Positions 51,668 through 60,996 are shown, counted from the stretch's first letter. The stretch: DNA of 64,000 nucleotides from DASQGA01 sp963762085 (GCA_963762085.1 CAVXJD010000003.1:1-64000), one strand, 5' to 3'. Notes: generated by a model not told the origin, from the sequence alone. Translations and numbers: made by a program.

Positions 51668-52264
51668 ATGCCCCGGCTTGGGGACCGCCTGCGTCAGGCT
51701 CGCCACCGACAGGAGCGAGCTCGCCTCCTTCGTCGCTTGCCGAAACGCTCGGTAGGCGTGGAGATCGGCGTCTGGGCGGGTGACCTTTCCGCTGCGATCC
51801 TCCGCGTCGTCCGGCCCGCCCGGCTGCACCTCCTGGATCCCTGGGCCTTCGAGTCCGACGAGGGCTACGAGCAGGCGTGGTACGGGGGCGCCCGGGCGGG
51901 GGGCCAGACGGAGATGGACGAGGTCTACGAGCGCGTCCTAGAACGCTTCGAGACGGAGATCGCGGACGGCGTCGTCGTCATCCACCGCTCGGCGTCCGCC
52001 GACGCTGCGGCCCAGTTCGAGGACGCGTCCCTCGACTGGGTCTACGTCGACGGCAACCACCTCTACGACTACGTGTGGGCCGATCTGGAGCTCTTTGCCC
52101 CGAAGATAAGGCCCGGCGGCCTGCTCGCAGGCGATGACTACGGCGCTGCCGGTTGGTGGGACGACGGAGTTCGCCGGGCGGTCGACCGCTTCCTGATGGC
52201 GAAGGCGGGCACCTACGAGCCTGTCTTCCTGCGGGACCAGTTTCTCTTGCGTCGCGCCGAATAA
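51668..52264 (+). CDS. Class I SAM-dependent methyltransferase (Methyltransf_24 type)
   Basis: Encodes 198 residues. Motif I VGVEIGVWAGDLSAAIL near residue 29, LHLLDPW near 54, and the family-typical VYVDGNHLYDYVWADLELF near 125 followed by GGLLAGDDYG. Related proteins occur in polysaccharide and natural-product clusters; substrate unknown. ATG 51668. It converges on the FabL-like gene. Confidence 0.8.
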   Translation: MPRLGDRLRQARHRQERARLLRRLPKRSVGVEIGVWAGDLSAAILRVVRPARLHLLDPWAFESDEGYEQAWYGGARAGGQTEMDEVYERVLERFETEIADGVVVIHRSASADAAAQFEDASLDWVYVDGNHLYDYVWADLELFAPKIRPGGLLAGDDYGAAGWWDDGVRRAVDRFLMAKAGTYEPVFLRDQFLLRRAE

Positions 52265-52290
52265 GGGCGGGCGCGGCCCCGGCTCCTTCG

Positions 52291-53031
52291 CTAGGCCTGC
52301 ACCGAGTACCCGCCGTCGACGACGACTGTCTGGCCGCGGATCATGGCGGCTTCCTGGGAGGCTAGGAAGCAGACCGCGTCCGCGACGTCTCGCGGCTCGA
52401 CGAGACGCCCTGCCGGCGTTCGCTCGCGGTAGAAGGACAGCATCGTGTCCCGCTTCGGGAAGTGCTCGAGCGCACCCGTCTCGACGAGCCCGGCAGAGAC
52501 CGCGTTTACCCGGATATCGCGCGGAGCGAGCTCGACGGCGAGATACCGCACGAGCGCCTCGATGGCTGCCTTCGACGTCCCGACGAGGATGTAGTCCTCG
52601 AGCACCCGCGTCGACCCGAGGCTCGAGATCGCGATGATCGAGCTGCCGGGCACCATCGACGGAGCGGCGGTTCGAGCCAGCGTGAGCAGGGCGCGCGCAT
52701 TCGCATTCATCGTCCAGTCCCAGTGCTTCTCGTCGAGCTCGAGCGCCGGCCGAATCACGCCCGACGCGGCATTGGAGACGAGCACGTCGAGCGGGCCCGC
52801 CTCCTCGGCGATCCGGATCGCCTTCTCGGGATCGCCGAGGTTGCCGCGCAGGAGGACGGGCTCGGCCCCGAGTGCACGAAGCTCCTCCGCCGTCTCCTCG
52901 GCCGCCTTGTCGTTTCGCAGGTAGCTGATCGCGACGCGCGAGGCGCCGAGCTCGCCGAAGCGGAGCGCGATCCCCTTTCCGATCCCGCGCGAGCCCCCGG
53001 TGACGAGGACCGACTTGCCCGCGAACGTCAC
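52291..53031 (-). CDS. SDR-family enoyl-ACP reductase, FabL-like
   Basis: Encodes 246 residues. Nucleotide-binding TGGSRGIGKGIA near residue 11, NAAS near 88, catalytic Tyr/Lys in YILVGTSKA near 148, and the FabL-like stretch YLAVELAPRDIRVNAVSAGL followed by TGALEHFP. Bacillus FabL is an NADPH-dependent enoyl-ACP reductase; the close match of the active-site segment supports, but does not prove, the same reaction. Its ATG overlaps the stop of the small upstream gene by 4 bp. Confidence 0.82.
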   Translation of the reverse strand: MTFAGKSVLVTGGSRGIGKGIALRFGELGASRVAISYLRNDKAAEETAEELRALGAEPVLLRGNLGDPEKAIRIAEEAGPLDVLVSNAASGVIRPALELDEKHWDWTMNANARALLTLARTAAPSMVPGSSIIAISSLGSTRVLEDYILVGTSKAAIEALVRYLAVELAPRDIRVNAVSAGLVETGALEHFPKRDTMLSFYRERTPAGRLVEPRDVADAVCFLASQEAAMIRGQTVVVDGGYSVQA

Positions 53032-53294
53032 CGGTCGCCGGTGACTGCCCGGTGGCTCGGCAACGTCTCCCAGCCCAGCCGGTCGGGCGGCTCGAGCGGA
53101 CCTTCCTCCGCCTTCGACGAGGCATGTCCGAGCCGGTCGAGCAGCTCGATCTTTTCCTCGCCGTAGCGACGCGCTGGATGGCCCGGCGGCAGGTCTTTGA
53201 TGAGGGCCTTGACGCGGGCTCGGATCTGGTAGGCGAAGTGCGGGGTCGCCGGGCCGACGAGTGCGTCGATATCGTCGATGGTCGGCTCCATCAC
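53028..53294 (-). CDS. Small hypothetical protein
   Basis: Encodes 88 residues. DIDALVGPATPHFAYQIRAR and VKALIKDLPPGHPARRYGEE suggest a short helical protein; the rest is polar. It is translationally coupled to the FabL-like gene (ATGA). Similar short proteins are common in related actinobacteria (recollection). Function unknown. Confidence 0.7.
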   Translation of the reverse strand: MMEPTIDDIDALVGPATPHFAYQIRARVKALIKDLPPGHPARRYGEEKIELLDRLGHASSKAEEGPLEPPDRLGWETLPSHRAVTGDR

Positions 53295-53326
53295 GGGCGC
53301 GACTCTAGCGCCTATGCTCGGCCGCC

Positions 53327-54223
53327 ATGCGGCACCGGGTTCCCGCGGACGTTCTGCTGCTCGTCACCGTCCTCTTCTGGAGCTTCAACTTCACGGCGGC
53401 GAAGTACGCGCTCACGCACGGGTTCGCACCCCTCGCCTACTCGGCCCTGCGCTTCGGGCTGGGAGCCGTTCTCTTCTCCGCGGTGACGTTCGGGCGCGAG
53501 CGCTCGCTCCGGATCCGGCGCGGCGACGTCGCGCTTGCACTCGGCGCGGCGGTGCTCGGCATCTGGCTGAACCAGGTCAGCTTCACATACGCGATCCGCC
53601 TGACGACCGCGGCGACCGTCGCCCTCATGTTCGGGACGCTTCCGATCTTCGTCGCGTTCTTCTCCCACCTCGTCGGCCACGAGCGGTTGCTCCTGCGCCA
53701 CTACCTGGCCGCGCTCGTCTCCTTCGCCGGGGTCGCGCTCGTCGCGGCCGGAAGCGGCGGCCAGATCTCGGGCGAGCTCGGCGGCATCCTCCTCGGGCTG
53801 GCCGGCGCCGCCACGTGGGCCGCGTACTCGGTCGCGATCGCCCCGCTCATGCGGAGCTACTCGCCCTATCGGATCAGCGCGATCGTGCTCCTCGCGGGCT
53901 GTCTCCCGCTCTTCGCATCGGCAGCCAGACAGATCGCCGAACAGGATTGGGGTGAGCCGAACGCGCTCGCGTGGGGCGGGCTTCTCTACGGCCTCGTTTT
54001 CTCGCTCGTCCTCACGAACGTCATGTGGTTCACCGCGATCAACCGTGTCGGAGCGACCAGAGCCTCGCTCTACGCGAATCTGCAGCCGTTCCTCGGGGCC
54101 GTGTTCGCGCTCATCGTCCTCCAGGAGGCGTTCGGGCCGCTACAGGTGGCGGGCGGGCTCGTGATTGGCGCCGGCATCGTGCTCGCACGGCTCACGCGGC
54201 CACCGGCCGCGAACATCGATTAG
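53327..54223 (+). CDS. EamA/DMT-family transporter
   Basis: Encodes 298 residues with ten helices in two EamA repeats (VLFWSFNFTAAKYALTHGF near residue 14; LGLAGAATWAAYSVAIAPLM near 155). The end has the typical NLQPFLGAVFALIVLQEAFG. Substrate unknown. Divergent from the 88-residue gene; followed 12 bp later by the MtnX-like gene. Confidence 0.88.
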   Translation: MRHRVPADVLLLVTVLFWSFNFTAAKYALTHGFAPLAYSALRFGLGAVLFSAVTFGRERSLRIRRGDVALALGAAVLGIWLNQVSFTYAIRLTTAATVALMFGTLPIFVAFFSHLVGHERLLLRHYLAALVSFAGVALVAAGSGGQISGELGGILLGLAGAATWAAYSVAIAPLMRSYSPYRISAIVLLAGCLPLFASAARQIAEQDWGEPNALAWGGLLYGLVFSLVLTNVMWFTAINRVGATRASLYANLQPFLGAVFALIVLQEAFGPLQVAGGLVIGAGIVLARLTRPPAANID

Positions 54224-54235
54224 CGTGGGATTGCC

Positions 54236-54877
54236 TTGAGCCAGCGCACGCTCGTCGTCGACTTCGACGGCACCATCACGGAGCAGGACGTCCTCGACGA
54301 GATCGCCCGGACGTTCGGCGACGACGAGGTCTACCGCGAAGTCGACGAGGCGCTCGATCGTAACGGCATCACGCTGCACGAGGTGCTCCGCCGCGAGTTC
54401 GAGCCCGTGCGCGCGCCTCTCGCGGAGGTCGTCGAGTGGGTCCACGCGAACTCGAGCATCCGGCCGGGCTTTCGCGAGCTGGTCGAGCTCGCCCGCGTGC
54501 GCGGCTGGCGGCTCGTGGTGGTCTCATCAGGCTTTCGCCAGCTGATCGAACCGATGCTCGAGCGCGCCGGGATCGAGGGCCTCGAGCTGGTGTCGAACGA
54601 GGTCGACCCGGATCCCGAGGGCTGGCGCATCACCTTCTTCGACGAGTCCCGGTGCGAGGTCTGCGGCGAGGCGTGCAAGCGGACGACGGTGCGCTCGGTG
54701 GTCGACGGCGGCGAGGTCGTCTATGTCGGCGACGGCTACTCGGACCGCTGTGCTGCCGAGGACGCCGATCTGGTCTTCGCGCGGCGCGGGCTCGCCGATT
54801 ATCTCGCCGAGCGCGGCGTGTCCTTCGAGCCGTTCGACGACTTCTTCCAGATCGCGAAAAAGCTCGAGGCGGAATGA
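54236..54877 (+). CDS. HAD-superfamily phosphatase, MtnX/SerB-like
   Basis: Encodes 213 residues from TTG 54236. HAD motif I VVDFDGTIT near residue 9, motif II VVVSSGF near 98, motif III Lys in EACKRT and motif IV YVGDGYSDRCAAEDA near 163, followed by VFARRGLADYL. This matches MtnX-like 2-hydroxy-3-keto-5-methylthiopentenyl-1-phosphate phosphatases; other methionine-salvage genes are absent here, so the substrate is open. A CxxC (CEVCGEAC) may bind zinc. It is coupled by ATGA to the decarboxylase. Confidence 0.82.
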   Translation: MSQRTLVVDFDGTITEQDVLDEIARTFGDDEVYREVDEALDRNGITLHEVLRREFEPVRAPLAEVVEWVHANSSIRPGFRELVELARVRGWRLVVVSSGFRQLIEPMLERAGIEGLELVSNEVDPDPEGWRITFFDESRCEVCGEACKRTTVRSVVDGGEVVYVGDGYSDRCAAEDADLVFARRGLADYLAERGVSFEPFDDFFQIAKKLEAE

Positions 54878-56283
54878 GCCCGGACGCGCACGACCCGCTC
54901 GAGCTCGAGCCCGAAGCCATGCGACAGCTCGGGTACCGGGCTGTCGACCTCCTCATCGACCGTCTTGTCGGGCTCGACGGCGGCCCTGCCTGGCACGGCG
55001 CCCACCGGACGGAGCTGGAAGCGCGTCTCCGAGAGCCTCCGCCGGCCGGCCCCGAGGACGGGGAGCGCCTGCTCGAGCGTCTGGCCGTGGACGTGCTTCC
55101 GTTCGCGGGCCACCACGACCATCCTCGCTTCTTCGCCTTCGTGCCGAGCTGCCCGACCTGGCCGAGCATCCTGGGCGACTTCCTCGCCGCCGGCTCGAAT
55201 ATCTTCGCCGGCACGTGGCTCCAGTCGGCCGGCGCGAGCACTGCCGAGCTCGTGGTCATCGACTGGTTCCGGCAGTGGCTCGGCTGGCCGCCGCAGACCT
55301 CGGGCATCCTGCTCCCGGGCGGTTCCCAGGCGAACCTGACCGCCCTCGCGTGCGCCCGGGACACGACCCCAGGTGCGAGGTCGGGCGACGCCGTGATCTA
55401 CGTCTCGAGCCAGGGGCACTCGTCCGTGACCCGCGCGATCCGGGTGATCGGATTCGCAGACGACCAGGTGCGCGCAGTCCCGGTCGACGCGGCCTTGCGG
55501 ATGCGGACGGATGCCCTGACTGAGGCCATGGAGGCCGACCGTGCCGCCGGCCGCCGGCCGTTCCTCGTGGTCGCGAACGCAGGCGCGACGAGCACCGGTG
55601 CGGTCGACCCGCTGGAGGAGATCGCCGCCGTCTGCACCGAGGGTGGCGTCTGGCTTCATATCGATGCCGCGTACGGCGGCTTCGTCGTCCTCACCGAGCG
55701 GGGCCGGGAATGGCTCCGGGGGATCGAAGCGGGCGACTCGATCACGCTCGACCCGCACAAATGGCTCTACCAGCCCTACGAGGCCGGATGCCTTCTGGTG
55801 AGAGAGGGCACACGCCTCGGCGACGCGTTTCAGATCATGCCCGACTACCTGCGGGACACCGCCGTTGAGGGCAGTGACGTCAACTTCGCCGACCGCGGTA
55901 TTCAGCTGAGCCGCTCCGCCCGCGCTCTGAAGGTCTGGCTATCGCTCAAATACTTCGGCGTCGATGCGTTTCGCGCCGCGATCGACCGCTCGCTCGACGT
56001 GGCCCTGCACGCGCAGGAGGTCGTGGAGGAGTCGTCCGTGCTGGAGCTCGTCTCGCCCGCCACGCTCGGAATCGTGTGCTTCCGGCGCCGCTTCGAGGGC
56101 CTCGACGAATCCGGCCTCGAGGAGGCGAACGCCGAGCTCGCCCACCGCCTGGCCGACAGCGGTGAGGGCATGGTCTCGTCGACCAGGGTGGACGGCCGCT
56201 ACGCGCTCCGGATGTGCGTCCTGAACCACCGCAGCGGCCCGCAGGATGTGGAGCGCGTGCTCCACTGGCTCGAGACCTCCTAG
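54874..56283 (+). CDS. Pyridoxal-phosphate-dependent group II amino acid decarboxylase
   Basis: Encodes 469 residues from ATG 54874, coupled to the preceding gene. PLP-binding Lys in LDPHKWLYQP near residue 294, the PLP-stacking and phosphate blocks GGSQANLTAL near 148 and NAGATSTGAVDP near 235, and HIDAAYGG near 263. It belongs to the aromatic-L-amino-acid/tyrosine decarboxylase group. Substrate could be Trp, Tyr, Phe or DOPA. The N-terminal frame upstream of 54874 is only an overlap with the phosphatase gene. Confidence 0.9.
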   Translation: MSPDAHDPLELEPEAMRQLGYRAVDLLIDRLVGLDGGPAWHGAHRTELEARLREPPPAGPEDGERLLERLAVDVLPFAGHHDHPRFFAFVPSCPTWPSILGDFLAAGSNIFAGTWLQSAGASTAELVVIDWFRQWLGWPPQTSGILLPGGSQANLTALACARDTTPGARSGDAVIYVSSQGHSSVTRAIRVIGFADDQVRAVPVDAALRMRTDALTEAMEADRAAGRRPFLVVANAGATSTGAVDPLEEIAAVCTEGGVWLHIDAAYGGFVVLTERGREWLRGIEAGDSITLDPHKWLYQPYEAGCLLVREGTRLGDAFQIMPDYLRDTAVEGSDVNFADRGIQLSRSARALKVWLSLKYFGVDAFRAAIDRSLDVALHAQEVVEESSVLELVSPATLGIVCFRRRFEGLDESGLEEANAELAHRLADSGEGMVSSTRVDGRYALRMCVLNHRSGPQDVERVLHWLETS

Positions 56284-56286
56284 CGC

Positions 56287-57111
56287 GTGCTCCTCGAGCT
56301 CCCGGAGCCTTACAGCTTCGAGCTCTCGATGGAGCGTTACCGGCGTTTCGGGCCCGACCCGGCGGCGCTCTGGCTTGAGGGTGGCCTCCATCGTGTGCTC
56401 TCAGGCCGCGAGGTCCGAATCGAGGCCGCACCCGGTGGGGTGCGTGTCGCGCCGGGCGACGTTCATGTTGTCCCCGAGGTCGAGCGATTCCTGGGCGCGT
56501 TCTTCGACCTCGATGGCTTCTACGGCTTCGCGGCCGGCGACGCGGTCCTGTCGCGCGTTGCAACGGCACTTGCGGGTTTTCGCCCACCCATCCTCGGCGA
56601 TCCCTTCGAGTCCCTGGTCAGCTCAATCACCGCACAGCAGGTCTCGCTCATGGCGGCGCTGGCCATCCGGACGCGCCTGGTGGAGCGATACGGCGTGAAG
56701 CACGAGTGCGCCTGGGAGTTCCCTGCGCGCGAGCGCATCGCGGCGGCACAGCCGGGCGAGCTCGTCGCGCTCGGTTTCTCGAACCGCAAGGCCGACTACG
56801 CCATCGGGCTTGCGCGGAGCGAGATCGACCTCGACGGGCTCGCGGCCCTTCCGGACGACGAGGTGAAGGAACGCCTGACCGCGCTTCCCGGAATCGGGGA
56901 CTGGACGGCTGAATGGTTCCTTGCACGGCACCTCGGTCGCCCGGATGCCTGGCCTGCGGGCGACCTGGGCCTGCGAAAGGCGGTGGGGTGGTTCTACCTC
57001 GACGGCCGCGACCCGTCCGTCGAGGAGACCCGCGCGCTCGGGGAGCGCTTCACTCCGCACGGGAACCTGACCGCCCACTACCTTCTGACGGGTATGCGGG
57101 TGATGGATTGA
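56287..57111 (+). CDS. alkA: DNA-3-methyladenine glycosylase II (AlkA family)
   Basis: HhH-GPD base-excision glycosylase, 274 residues. The N-terminal AlkA-N-like strand region is followed by the helix-hairpin-helix LPGIGDWTA near residue 202 and the catalytic Asp in AGDLGLRKAV near residue 223. FESLVSSITAQQVSLMAA near 108 is typical. It removes alkylated purines. It has no Ada fusion. The stop overlaps a TTG start of the next gene. Confidence 0.88.
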   Translation: MLLELPEPYSFELSMERYRRFGPDPAALWLEGGLHRVLSGREVRIEAAPGGVRVAPGDVHVVPEVERFLGAFFDLDGFYGFAAGDAVLSRVATALAGFRPPILGDPFESLVSSITAQQVSLMAALAIRTRLVERYGVKHECAWEFPARERIAAAQPGELVALGFSNRKADYAIGLARSEIDLDGLAALPDDEVKERLTALPGIGDWTAEWFLARHLGRPDAWPAGDLGLRKAVGWFYLDGRDPSVEETRALGERFTPHGNLTAHYLLTGMRVMD

Positions 57112-57875
57112 CGTACGAGACCCGGCAGGACGGTCTCCCGACGGAGGAGCTTCTCGGGGAGCTCGTGCACGCAGCACGCGAGCGGGGCGAGGGCGAAATC
57201 CAGGTCGAGACGACCCGCGAGTCCGGCGACGCCTGGACGCGCGCCGGCTTCACCGAGGTGATGCGCACGTTGACCGCCTCCGTCGATGCGCTCGAGGCGC
57301 GGCTCGGTCCGGCTCCGGACCCGTCGTTCGGGTCGATCCACGTGCAGACGGACGACATCGATGCCGTCGAACGAGCAGTCCGGCAGTTCGTGCCCAGGCT
57401 TCCCGGCGGCTCGAAGGGGAGCGCCGTGCTGCCGCCGCGGGACGGTTGGGTCGGCGTCTTCGACGAGCTCACCGACCGCGAGCCGGAGATGCTGCGGCGC
57501 CTGGCGCGGGAGCTCTCGGACCGGATGGGGGCCTTCGTCCTGGCTCTCGGTGCGGAGGAGGGGCGGGTGGTCCGCTACATCGCGTACGAGCGAGGGCGGG
57601 TCGTCGACGAATACCTCTCGGTCCCGGAGTTCCACGGGCCACTTCCGCCCGGCGAGGTGATCGCGCTGGGAGCGAATCCCCGGCTGATGGCGCGGATGAC
57701 CGGCGCCGATGCCGAGGCGATCCGCGCCACGGCGCGGACGGCAGCGGACCCGGCTGATCTTCCGGGCGCGAGCGAGTTGATCGTCCAGATCGCAGATCTC
57801 TTCGGCATTCCGGCCGCTGAGGGCGGCTACGAGCAAGCGGCCGCTCGCGACGGCGCGATCATCATCGAGCGCTAG
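57108..57875 (+). CDS. Hypothetical protein coupled to alkA
   Basis: Encodes 255 residues if TTG 57108 is used (TTGA overlap with the alkA stop); no better start lies nearby. It has an N-terminal acetyltransferase-like strip (ELLGELVHAARERGEGEIQV ... AWTRAGFTEVMRTL), then IHVQTDDIDAVERAVRQFVP and a long soluble domain. The N-terminal pattern recalls a degenerate GNAT protein, but this is weak. Its 3' end overlaps the convergent GGT-like gene by 4 bp. Confidence 0.6.
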   Translation: MTYETRQDGLPTEELLGELVHAARERGEGEIQVETTRESGDAWTRAGFTEVMRTLTASVDALEARLGPAPDPSFGSIHVQTDDIDAVERAVRQFVPRLPGGSKGSAVLPPRDGWVGVFDELTDREPEMLRRLARELSDRMGAFVLALGAEEGRVVRYIAYERGRVVDEYLSVPEFHGPLPPGEVIALGANPRLMARMTGADAEAIRATARTAADPADLPGASELIVQIADLFGIPAAEGGYEQAAARDGAIIIER

Positions 57876-59302
57876 AGCCCGGCGGCGTAGCCGTCCTTTC
57901 GGGGATCGGAGCCGCCCAGCAGCGCGTCGCCCTGGACGACGATCGCCTGACCGCCGCCGAAATCCGGCTCCCGGCTCTTCACGACCTTGAAGCCGCGGCC
58001 CTCGAGCTCTTCGGCGCGCTCCCATAGGCCTTCCTCCAGGTGCACACCGTCGTCACGGACCCGGAAGCGGGGGCGGTCGATGGCCGCCTGGGGGTCGAGG
58101 CCCTCGTCGACAAGTCCCGAGACGAGCTGGACGTGGCCCTGGGCCTGCATGAAGGCGCCCATGACGCCGAACGGCCCGAGGAGGTTCCCGTTCCGGAGGA
58201 GTAGACCCGGGATGATCGTGTGGAAGGGGCGGCGCCCGGGCTCGACGCGACCGGACACCTCGAAGCCGGCGCCCCGATTCTGGAGGACGATCCCTGTACC
58301 GGGCGCGACGACGCGCGAGCCGAAATGGTCGTAGAGGCTCTGGATGAAGGAGACGGCCATGCCGTCCTCGTCCACGACGCAGAGATAGACCGTGTTGCCG
58401 AGAGGTTCGGCCACTGAAGCGACCGACTCCACCCGGCGGCGCTCGAGGAAGGCACCCTTGATGAGGGGTGCCACGTCGGCACCGTCTCGGACGTGCGCCA
58501 GAGCGTCGCCGAGAGCCAGGCGCACGCACTCGATTTGATCTACAAGGGTCACCTCGCCGAGGTCGAGCAGCCCGAGCCCCTCCAGGGCTGCGACGCCTTG
58601 CGTGGGCGGTGGGAGCTCGAGCACGGTCACGTCCCGGTAGCGGATTCGCAGGGGCTCGACCCAACGAGGTTCGTAACCGGCGAGATCCTCCTCCTTGAGC
58701 CATGTCCCGTCCGCGATCGCCCGTGCCACCTTGCCCGCGTAGATCGCGGGCGCTCCCTCCTCGGCAATCAGGCGCAGTGTCCGGGCGAGGTCGGGGAGGC
58801 GGAAGCGCCCGCCGGGCCCCGGCGGCTTCGGGAACTCAGGGGGGCTTCCGGCCTGCTCCCAGGCGAGGGCGGTCACGACTCCCGCCGCGACGCCGCGCTC
58901 GGCCGCGTCGACCGCATCGGAGAGGCAAGCGTCGAGCCCGAGCCGGCCGAACCGCTCCGCGAGCGTGGCCCAGCCGGCGACCGCGCCCGGGACTGTGACG
59001 GACCGGGGGCCATGCTCCTCGACCGGCTCCAGGGGGCCGGCGGTGGCCGGAGCCGGCCCGGCGGCGTCGAGGCCGAACGCCTCGCCGTCCCGCCAGACGA
59101 TTGCGAAGGCATCCCCGCCGACTCCGGTCGACATCGGCTCTGCGACGCAGAGCATCCCGGCAGCCGCCAGGGCTGCGTCGACCGCGTTCCCACCGCGTTC
59201 GAGCGTTCGGAGACCGGCCCGCGTGGCGAGTGGCTGGCTCGTGGCGACCATGGCGCTCGCGGCCACGGCAGGGGGCCGGGGTGGAGCCGGGCGCCAGGGC
59301 AT
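57872..59302 (-). CDS. Gamma-glutamyltransferase-family protein
   Basis: Ntn-hydrolase, 476 residues, without signal peptide. N-terminal ERGGNAVDAALAAAGMLCV and GVGGDAFAIVW are typical. The autoprocessing/nucleophile Thr is expected in GNTVYLCVVDEDG near residue 310; classic enzymes have TTHxSVVD there, so this is a divergent branch. The C-terminal half keeps GTGIVLQNRGAGF and DPQAAIDRPRF. Substrate may be gamma-glutamyl amides or cephalosporin-acylase-like. Divergent from the GST gene, 18 bp apart. Confidence 0.85.
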   Translation of the reverse strand: MPWRPAPPRPPAVAASAMVATSQPLATRAGLRTLERGGNAVDAALAAAGMLCVAEPMSTGVGGDAFAIVWRDGEAFGLDAAGPAPATAGPLEPVEEHGPRSVTVPGAVAGWATLAERFGRLGLDACLSDAVDAAERGVAAGVVTALAWEQAGSPPEFPKPPGPGGRFRLPDLARTLRLIAEEGAPAIYAGKVARAIADGTWLKEEDLAGYEPRWVEPLRIRYRDVTVLELPPPTQGVAALEGLGLLDLGEVTLVDQIECVRLALGDALAHVRDGADVAPLIKGAFLERRRVESVASVAEPLGNTVYLCVVDEDGMAVSFIQSLYDHFGSRVVAPGTGIVLQNRGAGFEVSGRVEPGRRPFHTIIPGLLLRNGNLLGPFGVMGAFMQAQGHVQLVSGLVDEGLDPQAAIDRPRFRVRDDGVHLEEGLWERAEELEGRGFKVVKSREPDFGGGQAIVVQGDALLGGSDPRKDGYAAGL

Positions 59303-59320
59303 CGGGCTAGGATCGCAGAC

Positions 59321-59902
59321 GTGCTGACGCTCTACGATGCGGCCCGCTGTCCGTACTGCGCGCGCGTGCGGGTTCTCCTCGCCGAGAAAGGGGTGCCGTA
59401 CGAGACCGTCGAGGTCGACCTCGACGACCGGCCGGCCTGGATCTACGGCAAGAACGTGACGGGCCGCGTGCCGGTGCTCGAGGAGGACGAGGGGCTCGTG
59501 CTGCCGGAGTCGCGGGTGATCATGGAGTACCTCGAGGAGCGCTTTCCGGAGCCGCCACTCTGGCCCGCCGACGCCGCCGCGCGGGCGCTGGCACGTCTTC
59601 TCCTGGAACGGTTCGACGACCTCTCCGACCCCTACTACGACCTGCTCAAGGACCGGCCGGGGGCCTCGGAGGAGCGCCTCCGGAAAGAGCTCGCCAGGCT
59701 CGACGCGATCCTCGAGGCGCAGCCGTTCCTGACCGGGGCCGCCTTCGGCCTCACAGACGTCGGCTTTCTGCCGTGGATCCTTCGCATCGAGACTCGGCTC
59801 GGGCTCGACCTCGCTGAGTACCCGTCGCTGGCGGCGTGGCTGGAACGCGTCGCCGAGCGGCCGTCGGTCCGGGCCGAGATCGAGCTGCTCGCAACCGTAT
59901 GA
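59321..59902 (+). CDS. Glutathione S-transferase-like protein
   Basis: Encodes 193 residues from GTG 59321. Thioredoxin-fold N-domain with CPYCARVRVLLAEKGVPY near residue 10, cis-Pro in GRVPVLEED and the acidic PESRVIMEYLEERFPEP, then a helical C-domain. The CPYC site is like that of stringent starvation protein A and glutaredoxin-like GSTs. Actinobacteria mostly lack glutathione, so the thiol partner is uncertain. The open frame extends far upstream only as overlap with the GGT-like gene. ATGA overlap with the next gene. Confidence 0.85.
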   Translation: MLTLYDAARCPYCARVRVLLAEKGVPYETVEVDLDDRPAWIYGKNVTGRVPVLEEDEGLVLPESRVIMEYLEERFPEPPLWPADAAARALARLLLERFDDLSDPYYDLLKDRPGASEERLRKELARLDAILEAQPFLTGAAFGLTDVGFLPWILRIETRLGLDLAEYPSLAAWLERVAERPSVRAEIELLATV

Positions 59903-60618
59903 ACGCGCCCCTACGGGGCTTCACGGTGCTCCTGCTTCATGCGTTCCCGCTCGACGCGCGCATGTGGGACGAAACCCGGGCCGAGCTCGGAGAGGTCGCG
60001 GTCGTCGCCCCCACCCTGCCGCCCGAGGGTGGCGGGCGAACGCTGTCCGGCTGGGCTGCCGCAGTCCTCGGCCTGGTCGAAGGCGAGATCGTCCCGGTCG
60101 GGGTCTCGATGGGCGGCTACCTCGCGTTCGAGCTCTGGCGTCAGGCGCCCGAGCGCATCTCCGGCCTCGTTCTCTCCGATACGCGCGCAGGCCCGGAGAC
60201 GGACGAGGGGCGTGCCGGGAGGGAGCGGACGATCGAGCTGATTCGCGAGCACGGCGCCGTCGGCCTCTGGGGGGAGATGGAGCCGAAGCTCTTTTCGCCC
60301 GCGGCGGAGCCCGAGGTCGTGGCGCGGGCGCGGTCGATCGCGCTCGAGCGAAGCCCGAGCGATCTGGTCACGTGCGTCGAGGCCATTCGCGACCGCCCCG
60401 ACTCGCGGCCCACCCTCCCGACCATCGACGTGCCGACGCTCGTCGTCGTGGGGGAGAAGGACGAGCTGACGCCCCCGCACGAGGCGGCAGCAATTGCCTC
60501 GGGGATCGCAGGTGCGAAGCTCGTCACGATCCCGGAGTCGGGCCATCTCCCGCCGCTCGAGCGGCCGGGAGCCTTCCTGGCAAGCCTCCGCGCGCTGCTC
60601 GCGGAGGTCGGTGCGTGA
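59899..60618 (+). CDS. Alpha/beta-fold hydrolase
   Basis: Encodes 239 residues from ATG 59899. Strand and oxyanion region LLLHAFPLDARMWDE near residue 11, nucleophile elbow GVSMGGY near 71, Asp in VVGEKDELTPP near 192 and His in ESGHLPPLERP near 217: a complete triad. Likely an esterase or lactonase; substrate unknown. Coupled by 4-bp overlaps to the GST gene before and the rhodanese frame after. Confidence 0.88.
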   Translation: MNAPLRGFTVLLLHAFPLDARMWDETRAELGEVAVVAPTLPPEGGGRTLSGWAAAVLGLVEGEIVPVGVSMGGYLAFELWRQAPERISGLVLSDTRAGPETDEGRAGRERTIELIREHGAVGLWGEMEPKLFSPAAEPEVVARARSIALERSPSDLVTCVEAIRDRPDSRPTLPTIDVPTLVVVGEKDELTPPHEAAAIASGIAGAKLVTIPESGHLPPLERPGAFLASLRALLAEVGA

Positions 60619-60990
60619 CCGGCGACGAGCTGGCACGCCGCCTGAGCGAAGGCACGGTTGCGGTCGTCGACGTCCGGGCCCAGCGAGGAGTACGAGGGGA
60701 GCGCCGGCTACCCGTGCGATCCCCGCCAGGGCCATATTCCCGGAGCCGTCCACCTCGACTGGGAGGAGCTCTTCGCCGGGGAAGGGCGGCCACACGACCG
60801 CGAGACCGTGCTCGCGCTGCTCCGCGACCGAGGCGTCGATCCGGAGCTCGAACTGGTCACCTACTGTCACTCCGGCCAGCGCTCCGCGTTCGCGGCCGTG
60901 GCGCTCCGGGCCGCCGGGTTCGAGGCCGAGAACTACGAAGGCTCCTGGCACGAGTGGTCGCGCCGCGAGCCCTCGTCTGAATTAGGGTAG
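60615..60990 (+). pseudogene. Rhodanese-domain protein, frame broken by one extra base
   Basis: GTG 60615 overlaps the hydrolase stop and reads TGDELARRLSEGTVAVVDVR, the start of a rhodanese domain, but then loses frame. The next frame gives SEEYEGSAGYPCDPRQGHIP, HLDWEELF and the active-site TYCHSGQRSA, ending at 60990. Removing one base from the GGGCCC at 60676-60681 restores VVDVRPSEEYEGS, as expected for the family, giving about 124 residues. Sulfurtransferase activity would need the intact frame. Sequence error is a likely cause. Confidence 0.8.
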
Positions 60991-60996
60991 GCGCCC

